Source: Acetobacter orleanensis (lineage in GTDB: Bacteria > Pseudomonadota > Alphaproteobacteria > Acetobacterales > Acetobacteraceae). Taken from it: DNA of 64,000 bases. The first letter of the stretch is position 1. Each line of letters begins with the position of its first letter. Of the stretch, positions 34,566 to 43,265 are shown one piece after another. A program made the position numbers and the translations under genes. The stretch spans positions 83,563 through 147,562 of the forward strand of contig NZ_LHZV01000062.1 in assembly GCF_001581005.1 (NCBI RefSeq), given 5' to 3'. The notes under the pieces are model-generated. The model did no database searches and was not told the DNA's origin. It saw nothing but the letters and a program-made list of their open reading frames with translations.

Positions 34566-35213
34566 TCAGATCTGCTCAATGGTGGAGAAATCGAAGCTTT
34601 CGCCTTTAGGGTTTTCCCCCAGCCGCAACGTGGTGGGTGTTGGTAGAACATAGGGCGGCACAGGCAGATTATAAGGGGCTGGTGCGCCTTTAAACACCCG
34701 TCCGGCCAGATCAAACTGAGAGCCATGGCAGGGGCAGGCATAACGACCAGTCTGGTCTGGTGCCGCCGCCGGGGCCGTATAGGCGGGTACGCAGCCCAGA
34801 TGTGTGCAGATTCCAACATACACGCCATAGTCCGGCACAAGGGAGCGGTGCCAGTTACGGGCGTAGGTGGGTTGTTGCAGTGCGTCGGACTGGGCATCCC
34901 GCAGTTGCTCAACCAGCTTGGGGTCTTGCAGTTTTGCCAAGTCTTCTGCCGTACGGCGTAGAATAAAAATGGGCTTGCCTTGCCAGACTGCCGTCATTTG
35001 CTGGCCGGGAGCCAGTTTGGACAGGTCCACATCCACAGGCAGGTGAGCGGCAGCGCTATCCTGCGGTTTCAGGCTGGCGACAAACGGAATGGCACATGCC
35101 GCCAGCCCGGTTACGGTTCCGGCGGTAGTGACCATACCAAGAAAATCACGACGGCCCGCGGCGTTGTCCTGATCCTGCCCGGTGGGGTGTGTGTCGTCTG
35201 CTGGGTGTGTCAT
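34566..35213 (-). CDS. petA: Ubiquinol-cytochrome c reductase Rieske iron-sulfur subunit
   Basis: The 215-residue protein has an N-terminal twin-arginine-like start ([13 protein letters not shown]) and membrane anchor, a hinge, and a C-terminal cluster domain. The 2Fe-2S ligands are Cys136/His138 (CTHLGC) and Cys160/His163 (CPCHGS), with the disulfide cysteines 141 and 162. It passes electrons from quinol at the Qo site to cytochrome c1. It is the last gene of the operon here, starting in a 1-base overlap with the cytochrome c1 stop; in most alphaproteobacteria it is first. Confidence 0.95.
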   Translation of the reverse strand: MTHPADDTHPTGQDQDNAAGRRDFLGMVTTAGTVTGLAACAIPFVASLKPQDSAAAHLPVDVDLSKLAPGQQMTAVWQGKPIFILRRTAEDLAKLQDPKLVEQLRDAQSDALQQPTYARNWHRSLVPDYGVYVGICTHLGCVPAYTAPAAAPDQTGRYACPCHGSQFDLAGRVFKGAPAPYNLPVPPYVLPTPTTLRLGENPKGESFDFSTIEQI

Positions 35214-36031
35214 CAGTCGTGGGTATCCTGTGCGTTCCGGTGGCGGGCGCGTTTCCAGATTTTTCTCTTCCAGGCAATGGCCAGCATCAGCAGGCCACTC
35301 AGATAGGCGAAAACATACAGGCCTATGCGGTGTCTGTCATTCCGGTGCGGGTCAGAGGCCCAGACCAGAAAGCTTGTTACGTCCCGCGCCTGCTGTGCGA
35401 CGGTGGCGGGGGTGCCATCCGGGAAGTCCACAGCGCCATCCATCAAGGGGGGCGGCATACTAACCAGATGCCCGTCTGCCCAGTCATTATAGAACTTGCC
35501 CGGTACAACGGGCGCGCCGGGGGGCGCAGGCATGTGGTAGCCTGTCAGGAACGCATACAGCCAGTCCGCTCCATGCGGCTCAATGGCGGCCAGACGGGAC
35601 TGGTCCGGCGGGGCCACGCCCCCCATCATAGCGGCGGCCGCGGCCTCGCTGGAAAAGGGCGAGCGTAGTGTATCATCCGGCAGACCGGGGCGCATGGTCG
35701 GGTGGCCCGCGGCATCTGGTGGCCCCGCAATCTGTTTGGCGTGCGCCAGATCCGTCATGGCCTGTCGGGAGAGGCCGATGCCCAGAAGGTCATGATAGGT
35801 GACGCTGCGCATACCATGGCAGGACGAACAGATTTCATTGAAGACGATAAAGCCGCGTTGCAGGCTTTTCTGATCGAACTGCCCGAGAGGTCCTTCAAAA
35901 CTCCATTTTTGGTGTGGCGGCACGGGTGGAGTGGTGGGAGCAGCGGCAGGGGCCGCATGTGCCAGCAGCGGCAGGCAGGCCAGCAGAGCCGCACTCAGGA
36001 TTGTGGGGCGGAAGGCAGGACACCGAACCAT
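35213..36031 (-). CDS. petC: Ubiquinol-cytochrome c reductase cytochrome c1 subunit
   Basis: The 272-residue protein has a signal peptide ([10 protein letters not shown]), the haem c motif CSSCH at Cys68-His72 in [19 protein letters not shown], a likely Met axial ligand in [11 protein letters not shown], and a C-terminal membrane anchor ([20 protein letters not shown]) with basic tail. It accepts electrons from the Rieske protein and gives them to a soluble or membrane cytochrome c. It is flanked by 1-base stop/start overlaps on both sides. Confidence 0.95.
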   Translation of the reverse strand: MVRCPAFRPTILSAALLACLPLLAHAAPAAAPTTPPVPPHQKWSFEGPLGQFDQKSLQRGFIVFNEICSSCHGMRSVTYHDLLGIGLSRQAMTDLAHAKQIAGPPDAAGHPTMRPGLPDDTLRSPFSSEAAAAAMMGGVAPPDQSRLAAIEPHGADWLYAFLTGYHMPAPPGAPVVPGKFYNDWADGHLVSMPPPLMDGAVDFPDGTPATVAQQARDVTSFLVWASDPHRNDRHRIGLYVFAYLSGLLMLAIAWKRKIWKRARHRNAQDTHD

Positions 36032-37272
36032 CAGGCGTCTCCTTCGGCGGAAGCAATGGAAGCAGGCAGAGGGCGCGTTTTTTCAAACCGCGAAGCCAGA
36101 GGCAGGATCACCAGAAAATATCCGAAATAATACACGGCGGACAGACGCCCGATGAGCATCCAGACGCCTGTGGCGTGATGCTTGCCTACGAGTGCTAACA
36201 GAACAAAGGCAATTACCAGCCCCAGTAAAGCCGGACGGCAGATGGGGCGGAACCGGACAGAGCGCACGGGAGAACGGTCCAGCCAAGGCAGGGCGAACAG
36301 CACAAGCAGAGAACCCGCAGCCGCAAGCAAGCCACCAAACTTGGACGGCACGGACTGAAGCAGCCCATAAAACGGCAGGAAATACCATTCCGGTTCGATA
36401 TTGGCTGGCGTGTGCAGCGGGTCCGCCGGGGCATAATTGTCCGGTTCCGTCAGCAGGCCCGGCCAGAAGAACAGCAGCACGCAGAAGACCATGGCAAAAA
36501 CAATCAGCCCGATCAGATCCTTGCTGGTGTAATAAGGATGGAAAGGGAGCGTGTCTTTAGGCGTTTTTGGTTCGACCCCCAGCGGGTTGTTCGATTTGGT
36601 CACGTGTACGCAGGCGACGTGCAGCCCCACAACAGCCACAACCAGAAACGCCATGAGGAAGTGCAGCACAAAAAAGCGGTGCAGGAAAATATCGCCCAGA
36701 TGGTCGCTGCCCGTCAGCACATGCTCCAGTGTTCCGCCAATAACGGGCACGGCTCCTACGGCTTTGGTCACAACATCCGCGCCCCAGTAGGACATCTGGC
36801 CCCAAGGCAGAATATAGCCTGCAAAGGCTGTCACCATCACCATAACAAGCAGCACAAGACCGCTGAACCACAGGATTTCCCGTGGGGCTTTGTAGGAGCC
36901 GTAATAAAGCCCGCGAAACAGGTGGATATAGAGTGCGGCCAGAAACAGGCTGGCTCCTGTCATATGCATCCCGCGCAGCATCCATCCGCCGGAAAGCTGG
37001 CGGTCTATGGCTTCAACAGAAAAGAACGCGTCCGCACTGGTGGGGGTGTAGTTCATGGCCAGAAAAATGCCGGTTGCCAGCATCAGCAGCAGCACAACCA
37101 CCAGAAGGGCACCAAAATTCCATAGCCAGTTCAGGTTGCGGGGCATCGGAAAATCCACATATTCCTTACGGAATACGGAGACAACCGGCAGCGGACGTTC
37201 CAGCAAGTCCGAAGCGCCATCCGGTGAGGAAGCGCCTGTGGCGGTTACGTCCTGTGACTCAGGCTGTTTCAT
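36031..37272 (-). CDS. petB: Ubiquinol-cytochrome c reductase cytochrome b subunit
   Basis: ATG 37272 is preferred over GTG 37278 because the GAGTGGA sequence gives good spacing only to the former. The 413-residue protein has eight helices, the haem-ligand histidines in the second helix (HMTGASLFLAALYIHLFRG) and in the fourth (HRFFVLHFLMAFLVVAVVGLH), and the Qo-site motif PEWY (IEPEWYFLPFYGLL). An N-terminal hydrophilic extension of about 30 residues precedes the first helix. It is the first gene of a three-gene operon, with c1 and Rieske following. Confidence 0.95.
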   Translation of the reverse strand: MKQPESQDVTATGASSPDGASDLLERPLPVVSVFRKEYVDFPMPRNLNWLWNFGALLVVVLLLMLATGIFLAMNYTPTSADAFFSVEAIDRQLSGGWMLRGMHMTGASLFLAALYIHLFRGLYYGSYKAPREILWFSGLVLLVMVMVTAFAGYILPWGQMSYWGADVVTKAVGAVPVIGGTLEHVLTGSDHLGDIFLHRFFVLHFLMAFLVVAVVGLHVACVHVTKSNNPLGVEPKTPKDTLPFHPYYTSKDLIGLIVFAMVFCVLLFFWPGLLTEPDNYAPADPLHTPANIEPEWYFLPFYGLLQSVPSKFGGLLAAAGSLLVLFALPWLDRSPVRSVRFRPICRPALLGLVIAFVLLALVGKHHATGVWMLIGRLSAVYYFGYFLVILPLASRFEKTRPLPASIASAEGDA

Positions 37273-37456
37273 GCACACGATCCACTCTTTAGTCCTTCAA
37301 TGCCCGGTTCACCCGGAAAATGGGAAGCCGGTTTCCTTACAAGCGCGGAGGGTATTGTGGCACGAATGATGCGGCGCTTAAAGATTTCCCGTTCCGAAAA
37401 AGAAACGTTTTTTGGAGTATTGAAACCGGGGCATTGCTATACTTTTTGGAAAGAGT

Positions 37457-38494
37457 TTACCGGCTGGCGGGGATACCCGTTTCATCTGGCAGTGTTTGCC
37501 GGATTTCCGCAGAATAATCCGGGCCGGGGGTAGCACCTTCTGGCCGTTGGATGCGGCTGCGGTCATGCAGGGTGCGGAAGTCCAGATGCGTATCCAGCAG
37601 GCCGAGCTTATAGGCGAGGGACGCCGTATAGCCGCTGAGCAGAATACGCCAGTCCAGCCGGTAGCGGAGGCTGGCCTGCGCGCGTGTTAGAATCCCTGTT
37701 GTGCAGTTTGAGGTGAGGGTATTGTACCATTTGGGTGTGTGGGAGAGGAGATCGACTTCCGTCAGATAACTCCGAAACAGTCGTTCTCTGGCTGCGGGTG
37801 AGAGAAAAACCCGGTACATATAGACGCGTTCTTTGCGAATATCTGTCCGCACGCCAATCAGATCGCGCTCATCCGCCACCACGTAAAACAGTTCATAATG
37901 GTGGAAGAACCCAGCGAGGGCGGAATAGGGGAATGTCTTTTGGCGGCGGGTTTCAATGGACATGGCGACATGCCGCCCATCCTTGAACCCGAAGCTGAGA
38001 AACACATGCGCAATACTTTCTCCCGCCCAGTAGGATGTTACGATGTCAACGGAGGAGAGGTCATCCAGCGCATACTCCGCGTCATAATACTGCGGCGTGT
38101 AATCGGAGGGGGTGGTGTAAGTAAAATTGCGGATATGGTGCAGGTGTACTGTTCGCCCTTCTACTGAGACCGTGGCGGGCAGCGCATATTCTCCCGCCCA
38201 GTCTCGGTCATTCCGGGGTGGGTCTGTACCATACCAGACGGCAAATGCGGCACTCACTCCCGCCAACGCTAACCGTGCCGTCTGGCGGGCACGCAGGAAA
38301 AACGCCGTGCCCAGAACAAGTGGAAACAGGCACGTCAGCCCCAGCCGCAGAGCATCTGGTTCCAGCGTAGAATAATAAAGGGCCGGGGTGCCAAATGCAC
38401 CCAGCAGAAAGGTGGCGCACCCCGCAAACCACTCCGCCCAGCGCCTGCGGGGTGCCGGTTGGACGGGCGTGGAAGAGGGATTGACGCGCGCCAT
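37457..38494 (-). CDS. DUF4105 (Lnb-type) membrane-anchored protein
   Basis: The 345-residue protein has three hydrophobic N-terminal helices (about residues 24-41, 50-66 and 73-88) and a periplasmic domain with DUF4105 features: HHIRNFTYTTPSDYTPQYYD, SYWAGESIAHVFLSFGF and YNTLTSNCTTGI with the conserved Asn-Cys pair. The DUF4105 fold is a papain-like family; Gram-positive members (Lnb) transfer acyl chains on lipoproteins. The role here is unknown. Its start overlaps the stop of a lipoprotein lipase gene by one base, so the two are probably expressed together. Confidence 0.8.
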   Translation of the reverse strand: MARVNPSSTPVQPAPRRRWAEWFAGCATFLLGAFGTPALYYSTLEPDALRLGLTCLFPLVLGTAFFLRARQTARLALAGVSAAFAVWYGTDPPRNDRDWAGEYALPATVSVEGRTVHLHHIRNFTYTTPSDYTPQYYDAEYALDDLSSVDIVTSYWAGESIAHVFLSFGFKDGRHVAMSIETRRQKTFPYSALAGFFHHYELFYVVADERDLIGVRTDIRKERVYMYRVFLSPAARERLFRSYLTEVDLLSHTPKWYNTLTSNCTTGILTRAQASLRYRLDWRILLSGYTASLAYKLGLLDTHLDFRTLHDRSRIQRPEGATPGPDYSAEIRQTLPDETGIPASR

Positions 38495-40569
38495 CAGCGG
38501 GCTCCGTTTATTGGTTTGGCAGGAACCGCTGGGAGAGGTGTTTGCGGCGTTTCGGCTGTGCCTGTGTCCGCGCCGTTGCCGCGCGTGGGCACAAACTGCC
38601 CACCGATGGCGGTAATATCGCTCTGATTTATAACGCCATCCTTAAGAGGAACGCCCTGTGCGCGGGCTAGATGATTGCGCAGGATACGGCGAATTTCCGC
38701 AATGGTGATGGGGTTGGACTGTGTGGAATGGCCGGAATGGCGCACGACCAGTTCAGAATCCACATCCGGCACATGCGCACTGGCGTAGGTCACAACACCA
38801 TCATTACAGTCTTGCAGGTCCTGATTGCCGAGGACCGGGATAATGGAGTGGGTGCGCACGTCCGGAGTGACCGGGATGGCGGCAAGAGACTGGATAAAGC
38901 GACCATGGGGGGACATGCCATACACACTCCCGACCCGCCATGGGTTCATGTTCAGGCGGGCTACATTCGGGTCACTCGCTAACACCTGTTTGGTTACTTC
39001 CCGGACGGTCAGCGGGAAGGTCACCATCCGCCCGACAAGCCGCGCCAGAGAGAAATTGGCCATATAGCTGCCGTGCTGCGGGGTGGAGATAAAAACGACC
39101 TCTTTGGCTTCCGGCAAAGGGGAGGGGAACAAGGCATCCTGCAACAGGGTGTGGGCCTCTGCGGTCAGCCGGAGATCTGACAGCGGGCGGGAGATCAGCC
39201 CGTTCCAGAGTTTATCACCGCTCTGAATCACCAGCATTTTGGCCAACAAGCCGCCCTGACTGTGGCCAATGAGCGTGATGTTCCCCAATGCCGGGTCCGC
39301 CCGGACACCGCCAAGGTCCGCCACTGCTTTTTCAATAGCGTGCCGGAGTTGCAGGGCGGAATAAGGGATGGGGTTTCCGGTGGCGTAGGAGAAAAACCAG
39401 AACTCATAATGGTTACGGATTTCCGGGTCTTCCAACAGGTCATTCACCATATTGGCCCACCGCGCCGGGCTGGAGACTGTGCCGTGGATGAGCACCACCG
39501 GCATCCGCCCCACCTGATGCGGTTCTATAGTGGCCAGTTGTGGCGTGTGGCCATTGTCAAAAAAACGACCGTCCAGAAACCCCTTATATTCTGTGGACCA
39601 GTCCATCGCATTACTCAGGCTGAGTGCGCGGGCGGCGGTCTGGTCATATTGCAGCGGGAAAGAGCGCGGCGCGGTGCTGGATGGGGCGGAGGTGCGGTCT
39701 GACAGACCTTCATCTATGGCGGTCAGATCCAGCCGACCATGCAGAGTGCTGGTCAGAACCTGTTGGCGCGGATTGTCCAGAGAGAGAAGAAGATTGAGGG
39801 GAACTCTGAGCTTTTCCGTAATCTGGAAAGAACTGCTTTCTGGCTTTTCGACATGCGGGAGAGCCCCTACCGGCTCCCCCAGCCCGGTGTGGCTGTACAC
39901 ATTTTCCAGCCCTCGGACGGCCAGCCGCGCCATGGGGCGAATATCCTGCAAGACATGGTCATGCCACACCAACTGGCTGGGTGTTGTGCTCAGATCCAGC
40001 GTGCCGAACGGCAGTGTCCAGCGTTGGGGCGTAAGATTAACCGGGCTGCCAAAGGCTTCTGTCAGTGCGAGCATATACAGGTCACACGCCTGTCGCACAT
40101 GCAGGTTATAAGCGTCTGGCTGGTCGGAGGGCGGGCCATTGGGGTTGAGGTAAGCGTAAGCATAAAGAGCGGCAGCCATAAACTCGGCCCGGTCCGCGTG
40201 GCGGCGGGCGTGCATGTAGCTGAGTTCTGCCAGTGCAAAAAGCTGGTCGCCCAACCCCTGCGCGTAAAAACGGGCCTGCGTCAGGCGGCGCAGGGCGGCA
40301 ATGGCGTCTGTTGGGTGGTTTTCCCACGGAGTCAGTAGATTGAGGCGTTGTAAAACAGTGTGTGTTGTATTGCTGAGTGTGCGGCCACTCAATGCGCTGC
40401 GACTATGCTCCTGATAAGCCTCCCCAAGGGAGAGCGGCGTCACGCTGATGGGGGATGCACAGCCGGACAGAACAAGAAACGCTGCGCTGAAAACCAGAGG
40501 CCGGGTGGCTGTTCTGATCTGCTTTGTCTGTGGTTTTCTGGAAAAAATCCTGCTCATACCCTGTCGCAT
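38494..40569 (-). CDS. Outer-membrane-type lipoprotein with alpha/beta-hydrolase domain
   Basis: The 691-residue protein has a lipobox (VLSGC, Cys37) after a basic N-terminus; Met5 is an alternative start. The first half is helical and resembles a lid or accessory domain; the second half is an alpha/beta hydrolase with oxyanion motif VVLIHGTVSSPARW, nucleophile elbow GHSQGG (Ser437) and a late His in the HSGHSTQS region. It is likely an esterase or lipase exposed in the periplasm. It is co-transcribed with the DUF4105 gene, an odd pairing of a lipoprotein with an Lnb-like family protein. Substrate unknown. Confidence 0.8.
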   Translation of the reverse strand: MRQGMSRIFSRKPQTKQIRTATRPLVFSAAFLVLSGCASPISVTPLSLGEAYQEHSRSALSGRTLSNTTHTVLQRLNLLTPWENHPTDAIAALRRLTQARFYAQGLGDQLFALAELSYMHARRHADRAEFMAAALYAYAYLNPNGPPSDQPDAYNLHVRQACDLYMLALTEAFGSPVNLTPQRWTLPFGTLDLSTTPSQLVWHDHVLQDIRPMARLAVRGLENVYSHTGLGEPVGALPHVEKPESSSFQITEKLRVPLNLLLSLDNPRQQVLTSTLHGRLDLTAIDEGLSDRTSAPSSTAPRSFPLQYDQTAARALSLSNAMDWSTEYKGFLDGRFFDNGHTPQLATIEPHQVGRMPVVLIHGTVSSPARWANMVNDLLEDPEIRNHYEFWFFSYATGNPIPYSALQLRHAIEKAVADLGGVRADPALGNITLIGHSQGGLLAKMLVIQSGDKLWNGLISRPLSDLRLTAEAHTLLQDALFPSPLPEAKEVVFISTPQHGSYMANFSLARLVGRMVTFPLTVREVTKQVLASDPNVARLNMNPWRVGSVYGMSPHGRFIQSLAAIPVTPDVRTHSIIPVLGNQDLQDCNDGVVTYASAHVPDVDSELVVRHSGHSTQSNPITIAEIRRILRNHLARAQGVPLKDGVINQSDITAIGGQFVPTRGNGADTGTAETPQTPLPAVPAKPINGAR

Positions 40570-40686
40570 AACGCTTCATGTGCCGCCTTGCGGGGAACCT
40601 TACAGGCTTTTTGATTGTGCCGAAACGATAGTCTGGAGACGCCTCCTCTGCATGACGCAGACAGAAGGAGCGTATAGGGTGGCAGG

Positions 40687-41271
40687 ATGACACATCAAAC
40701 CCCGCATACCTGCTCCTCCTCTATTTCGCGCTGTCGTTGGGCGGAGACTCATCCGCTTTTGCGCATCTATCATGATGAGGAATGGGGCATGACAGTGCGT
40801 GACAGCCGCATGCTGTGGGAAATGTTGATGCTTGAAGGGTTTCAAGCCGGTTTGTCGTGGCTGACAGTTTTGCGGCGGCGTGAGGGGTTTCGTAAAGCCT
40901 TTGCCGGGTTTGACCCCGTTCAGGTGGCGCAATTTGATGAGGCAGACAGTGAGCGCCTGATGCAGGACCCCGGCATTATCCGGGCTCGGGCCAAAATTCA
41001 GGCGACAATCGGTAACGCACGGGCCTATCTGACCATGCAGGAGCAAGGGGAGGATTTCTCCACATTTTGCTGGAATATGGTGCCGGGTGCCCCAGTACGG
41101 AATGAAACAGAACAGGTGCTGACTTGCTCCCCGGCGTCCGAAGCTCTTTCAAAAGCGCTTAAAAAACGGGGCTTCAAATTTGTGGGGCCGGTCATTGTCT
41201 ATGCATGGATGCAGGCCGTTGGCATGGTGGTGGATCATGACCCGACATGCTTCCGTTATGGGGAGCGGTGA
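40687..41271 (+). CDS. tag: DNA-3-methyladenine glycosylase I, C-terminus replaced by element insertion
   Basis: The 194-residue product has the zinc-snap residues (SRCRWA, IYHDEEWG, VDHDPTC) and catalytic Glu in YHDEEWG. It excises 3-methyladenine from alkylated DNA. The last three codons (GER, then stop) come from the inverted repeat of a Tn3-like element inserted at 41260. Joining the sequence before the target copy at 41255-41259 to that after its copy at 43231-43235 restores an open frame ending CFRYADRNAIPYR at 43265, a 200-residue protein. All visible catalytic and zinc residues lie before the break, so the truncated enzyme may still work. Confidence 0.92.
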   Translation: MTHQTPHTCSSSISRCRWAETHPLLRIYHDEEWGMTVRDSRMLWEMLMLEGFQAGLSWLTVLRRREGFRKAFAGFDPVQVAQFDEADSERLMQDPGIIRARAKIQATIGNARAYLTMQEQGEDFSTFCWNMVPGAPVRNETEQVLTCSPASEALSKALKKRGFKFVGPVIVYAWMQAVGMVVDHDPTCFRYGER

Positions 41272-41364
41272 GAAGATGTTCGAAAACGTACGCTAAGCAG
41301 CATATAGGTCTATATGAAGGTAATTCCGCTTTATGGCAGGACAGTATGGTTATATGCGTGAAGT

Positions 41365-42048
41365 ATGTCTCGCTCTGAACGCCTCTTTGATCTGCTGCAT
41401 GCATTGCGGGCACACCGCCGTCCTGTCAGCGGGAAGACACTTGCCGACGCAATCGGAGTTAGCATCAGGACGCTCTATCGGGACATCGTCAGCCTACAAG
41501 CGCTGGGAGCTGCGATTGAAGGAGAACCCGGCGTAGGCTATGTCCTGAAGCCCGGCTTCTTGCTGCCGCCTCTGATGTTCACGTCGGAAGAAATCGAAGC
41601 ACTCGTGCTGGGTTCACGCTGGGTCACCGATCGTGCGGACAATCCATTACAGGATGCGGCACGGAGCGCGCTGACCCGGATTGCGGCAGTACTACCAGCC
41701 GGTCTTCGCGACGAACTTGACGCCTCGGCACTCCTGATTGGTCCCGGTGCCACACTTCCGCCGGATCGTGTTGATCCTGCTTTGCTGCGCAAGGCAATCC
41801 GTGCCGAACGCAGACTATCGCTTCAATACTGTGATGCTGCTGGCATGGTGTCGGAGCGGGTCGTCTGGCCGTTTGCGCTGGCATTTTTCGACTCTGTGCG
41901 CGTGCTTCTGGCGTGGTGCGAACTGCGCCAGAGTTTCAGGCATTTCCGCACCGACCGGATCGTCTCGGCAACACTGATCGATGAACGGTATCCTAGGCGG
42001 CGTCAGGCGTTGCTGAAGGAATGGCGTGAAGAGGAGGGAATTCAATGA
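41365..42048 (+). CDS. YafY-type HTH/WYL-domain transcriptional regulator
   Basis: The 227-residue protein begins MSRSERLFDLLHALRAHRRP, with a DeoR-like winged helix (KTLADAIGVSIRTLYRDI) and a C-terminal WYL-type ligand domain (AERRLSLQYCDAAGMVSERVVWPFAL region). It is the first gene inside the Tn3-like element, followed at 87 bp by the VOC gene, which it probably regulates. WYL regulators often respond to nucleic-acid or nucleotide ligands. A recurring trio of YafY regulator, VOC protein and EVE protein suggests a stress or resistance cassette, though the function is unproven. Confidence 0.88.
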   Translation: MSRSERLFDLLHALRAHRRPVSGKTLADAIGVSIRTLYRDIVSLQALGAAIEGEPGVGYVLKPGFLLPPLMFTSEEIEALVLGSRWVTDRADNPLQDAARSALTRIAAVLPAGLRDELDASALLIGPGATLPPDRVDPALLRKAIRAERRLSLQYCDAAGMVSERVVWPFALAFFDSVRVLLAWCELRQSFRHFRTDRIVSATLIDERYPRRRQALLKEWREEEGIQ

Positions 42049-42135
42049 ATAAACGACTTCCGCACTCTACTGCCGGAAACTGGCAGTAGAGTGCGATAGC
42101 GTCCGCTCCGTTCACTTCCAGACCGGAGCACCATA

Positions 42136-42510
42136 ATGACAGAGACCAATATCCTGTTCCTCTATGTCGCTGACGCACCAGCCAGCGCGGGCTTTTATGC
42201 CCGACTGCTCGGCATCGAACCTGTCGAAGCCAGCCCAACCTTCGCACTCCTCGTCCTGCCCTCAGGACTGGCGCTTGGACTGTGGGGCAAGGACGGCGTA
42301 CAACCGGCCCCGACTGCGGGAGGGGGCGGTTGCGAGATCGGTTTCAAGATGAGCAGCCCCGCCAAGATCGACGAAACGCATGCTGCTTGGCTGGCAAAGG
42401 GTGCAATGATCGCCTTCCCGCCGACCGATCTCGGCTTTGGGCGTAGCTTCGTTGCGCTTGATCCTGATGGGCACCGGCTGCGCGTTTACGCGATCGCGGA
42501 GGATATGTGA
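42136..42510 (+). CDS. VOC-superfamily (glyoxalase/bleomycin-resistance fold) protein
   Basis: The 124-residue protein has the paired beta-alpha-beta-beta-beta modules of the VOC fold: [20 protein letters not shown] at the start and [16 protein letters not shown] at the end, the latter a typical metal- or ligand-site strand. Members include glyoxalases, dioxygenases and antibiotic-binding proteins. No substrate can be assigned. Its stop overlaps the GTG start of the EVE gene, so the two are co-translated. Confidence 0.85.
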   Translation: MTETNILFLYVADAPASAGFYARLLGIEPVEASPTFALLVLPSGLALGLWGKDGVQPAPTAGGGGCEIGFKMSSPAKIDETHAAWLAKGAMIAFPPTDLGFGRSFVALDPDGHRLRVYAIAEDM

Positions 42511-43049
42511 GCAACGCGGCGCGCCACTGGGTCGCCGTTGCCTCGGCCGAGCATGTTGCGCTCGGTCGATCGCTCGGCATTATGCAGGTCTGCCACGGGA
42601 AGGCGGCTCCCCTTTGCCGGATCGTGCCCGGCGATCAAGTCATCTACTATTCGCCCGTCTTGCGTTTCGGGGGGAAGGATCGCTTCCAGGCATTCACTGC
42701 AATCGGCACCGTTGTCGACACGCCGCCTTATCAGGTCGAGATGACGACAGGCTTTAGACCATGGCGGCGCGATGTGCAGTGGCATGATGCACGAGAAACA
42801 CCAATCAGACCGTTGCTTGGCCGCCTCGCGTTTACCCGTGATAGCACGAACTGGGGATATCGATTCCGGTTTGGCGTGTTCGAAATCACCAGCGATGATG
42901 CTGCGCTTATCGCAACGGCGATGATGGCTGACGTCACAGGATCATCGCGGCTTTCGAGCCAACAGCTTCTCACCGTCGGGTCTGATTTGCCCCTTTGGCG
43001 TGACGTGACGGTAGAGGGTCTGCCGCGTGATGCCGAGTTCGGCGCATAG
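42507..43049 (+). CDS. EVE-domain (UPF0310) protein with foreign C-terminal tail
   Basis: GTG start inside the VOC stop (ATGTGAG). Residues 1-145 form an EVE domain ([47 protein letters not shown]), a PUA-like fold that reads modified bases in DNA or RNA. From codon 146 (42942) the reading frame crosses the 3' part of a resolvase remnant on the opposite strand, so about 35 C-terminal residues are antisense-derived and not part of the family. The natural EVE stop was presumably lost when the element was assembled. Confidence 0.82.
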   Translation: MSNAARHWVAVASAEHVALGRSLGIMQVCHGKAAPLCRIVPGDQVIYYSPVLRFGGKDRFQAFTAIGTVVDTPPYQVEMTTGFRPWRRDVQWHDARETPIRPLLGRLAFTRDSTNWGYRFRFGVFEITSDDAALIATAMMADVTGSSRLSSQQLLTVGSDLPLWRDVTVEGLPRDAEFGA

Positions 43050-43151
43050 ATCGGCGATCCTGATCTCTGACTTACCCATGGCAGCTTTGGCCAGTCCGGC
43101 GAAAATCGCGAAGATTAGTCTTTCGTTCGTGGTGATATCAAGTCCGGCCAA
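42942..43151 (-). pseudogene. Serine resolvase remnant (C-terminal HTH, N-terminal catalytic domain lost)
   Basis: The frame encodes the end of a Tn3-type resolvase: GLDITTNERLIFAIFAGLA, then directly the tail [20 protein letters not shown] and [20 protein letters not shown]. The usual FERELIRERT-to-KLRLA segment between these (about 30-35 residues) is missing, and the catalytic Ser domain upstream is absent. The frame stays open upstream to about 43195 near the element's right end. It is a relic of the transposon backbone and overlaps the 3' end of the EVE gene in antisense. Confidence 0.7.
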
Positions 43152-43265
43152 CCACGCGACGATTTTAGGTCGCTTCGGCTGTAATCTGTCCCGCCAAATC
43201 CTTAGCGTACGTTTTCTAACAGAATGCCCCGTTATGCAGACAGAAACGCAATTCCATACAGATAA

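Larger units (their letters stand above)
41255..43235. mobile_element. Non-autonomous Tn3-like element with GTTAT target duplication
   Basis: The element proper runs from GGGG at 41260 to CCCC at 43230 (1971 bp). Its ends share a perfect 16-bp inverted repeat GAAAACGTACGCTAAG (41282-41297, and its complement 43201-43216), and both terminate in GGGG, as Tn3-family ends do. A 5-bp direct repeat GTTAT flanks it on both sides (41255-41259 and 43231-43235), the duplication size made by Tn3 transposases. The left end is 38 bp long, the right 30 bp. Inside are three intact genes (WYL regulator, VOC, EVE) and a resolvase remnant, but no transposase. Removing it rebuilds tag. Confidence 0.85.

Noticed and set aside
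36412..37125. 237-codon open frame antisense to cytochrome b
   Set aside because: Composition is that of a reverse-strand shadow (His/Gln-rich), and the real petB frame is unambiguous.
41260..41297. Idea that the tag gene simply ends in GER and the GGGG start is chance
   Set aside because: The matching GTTAT copies, GGGG/CCCC termini, shared 16-bp inverted repeat and the restored reading frame together are much better explained by insertion.
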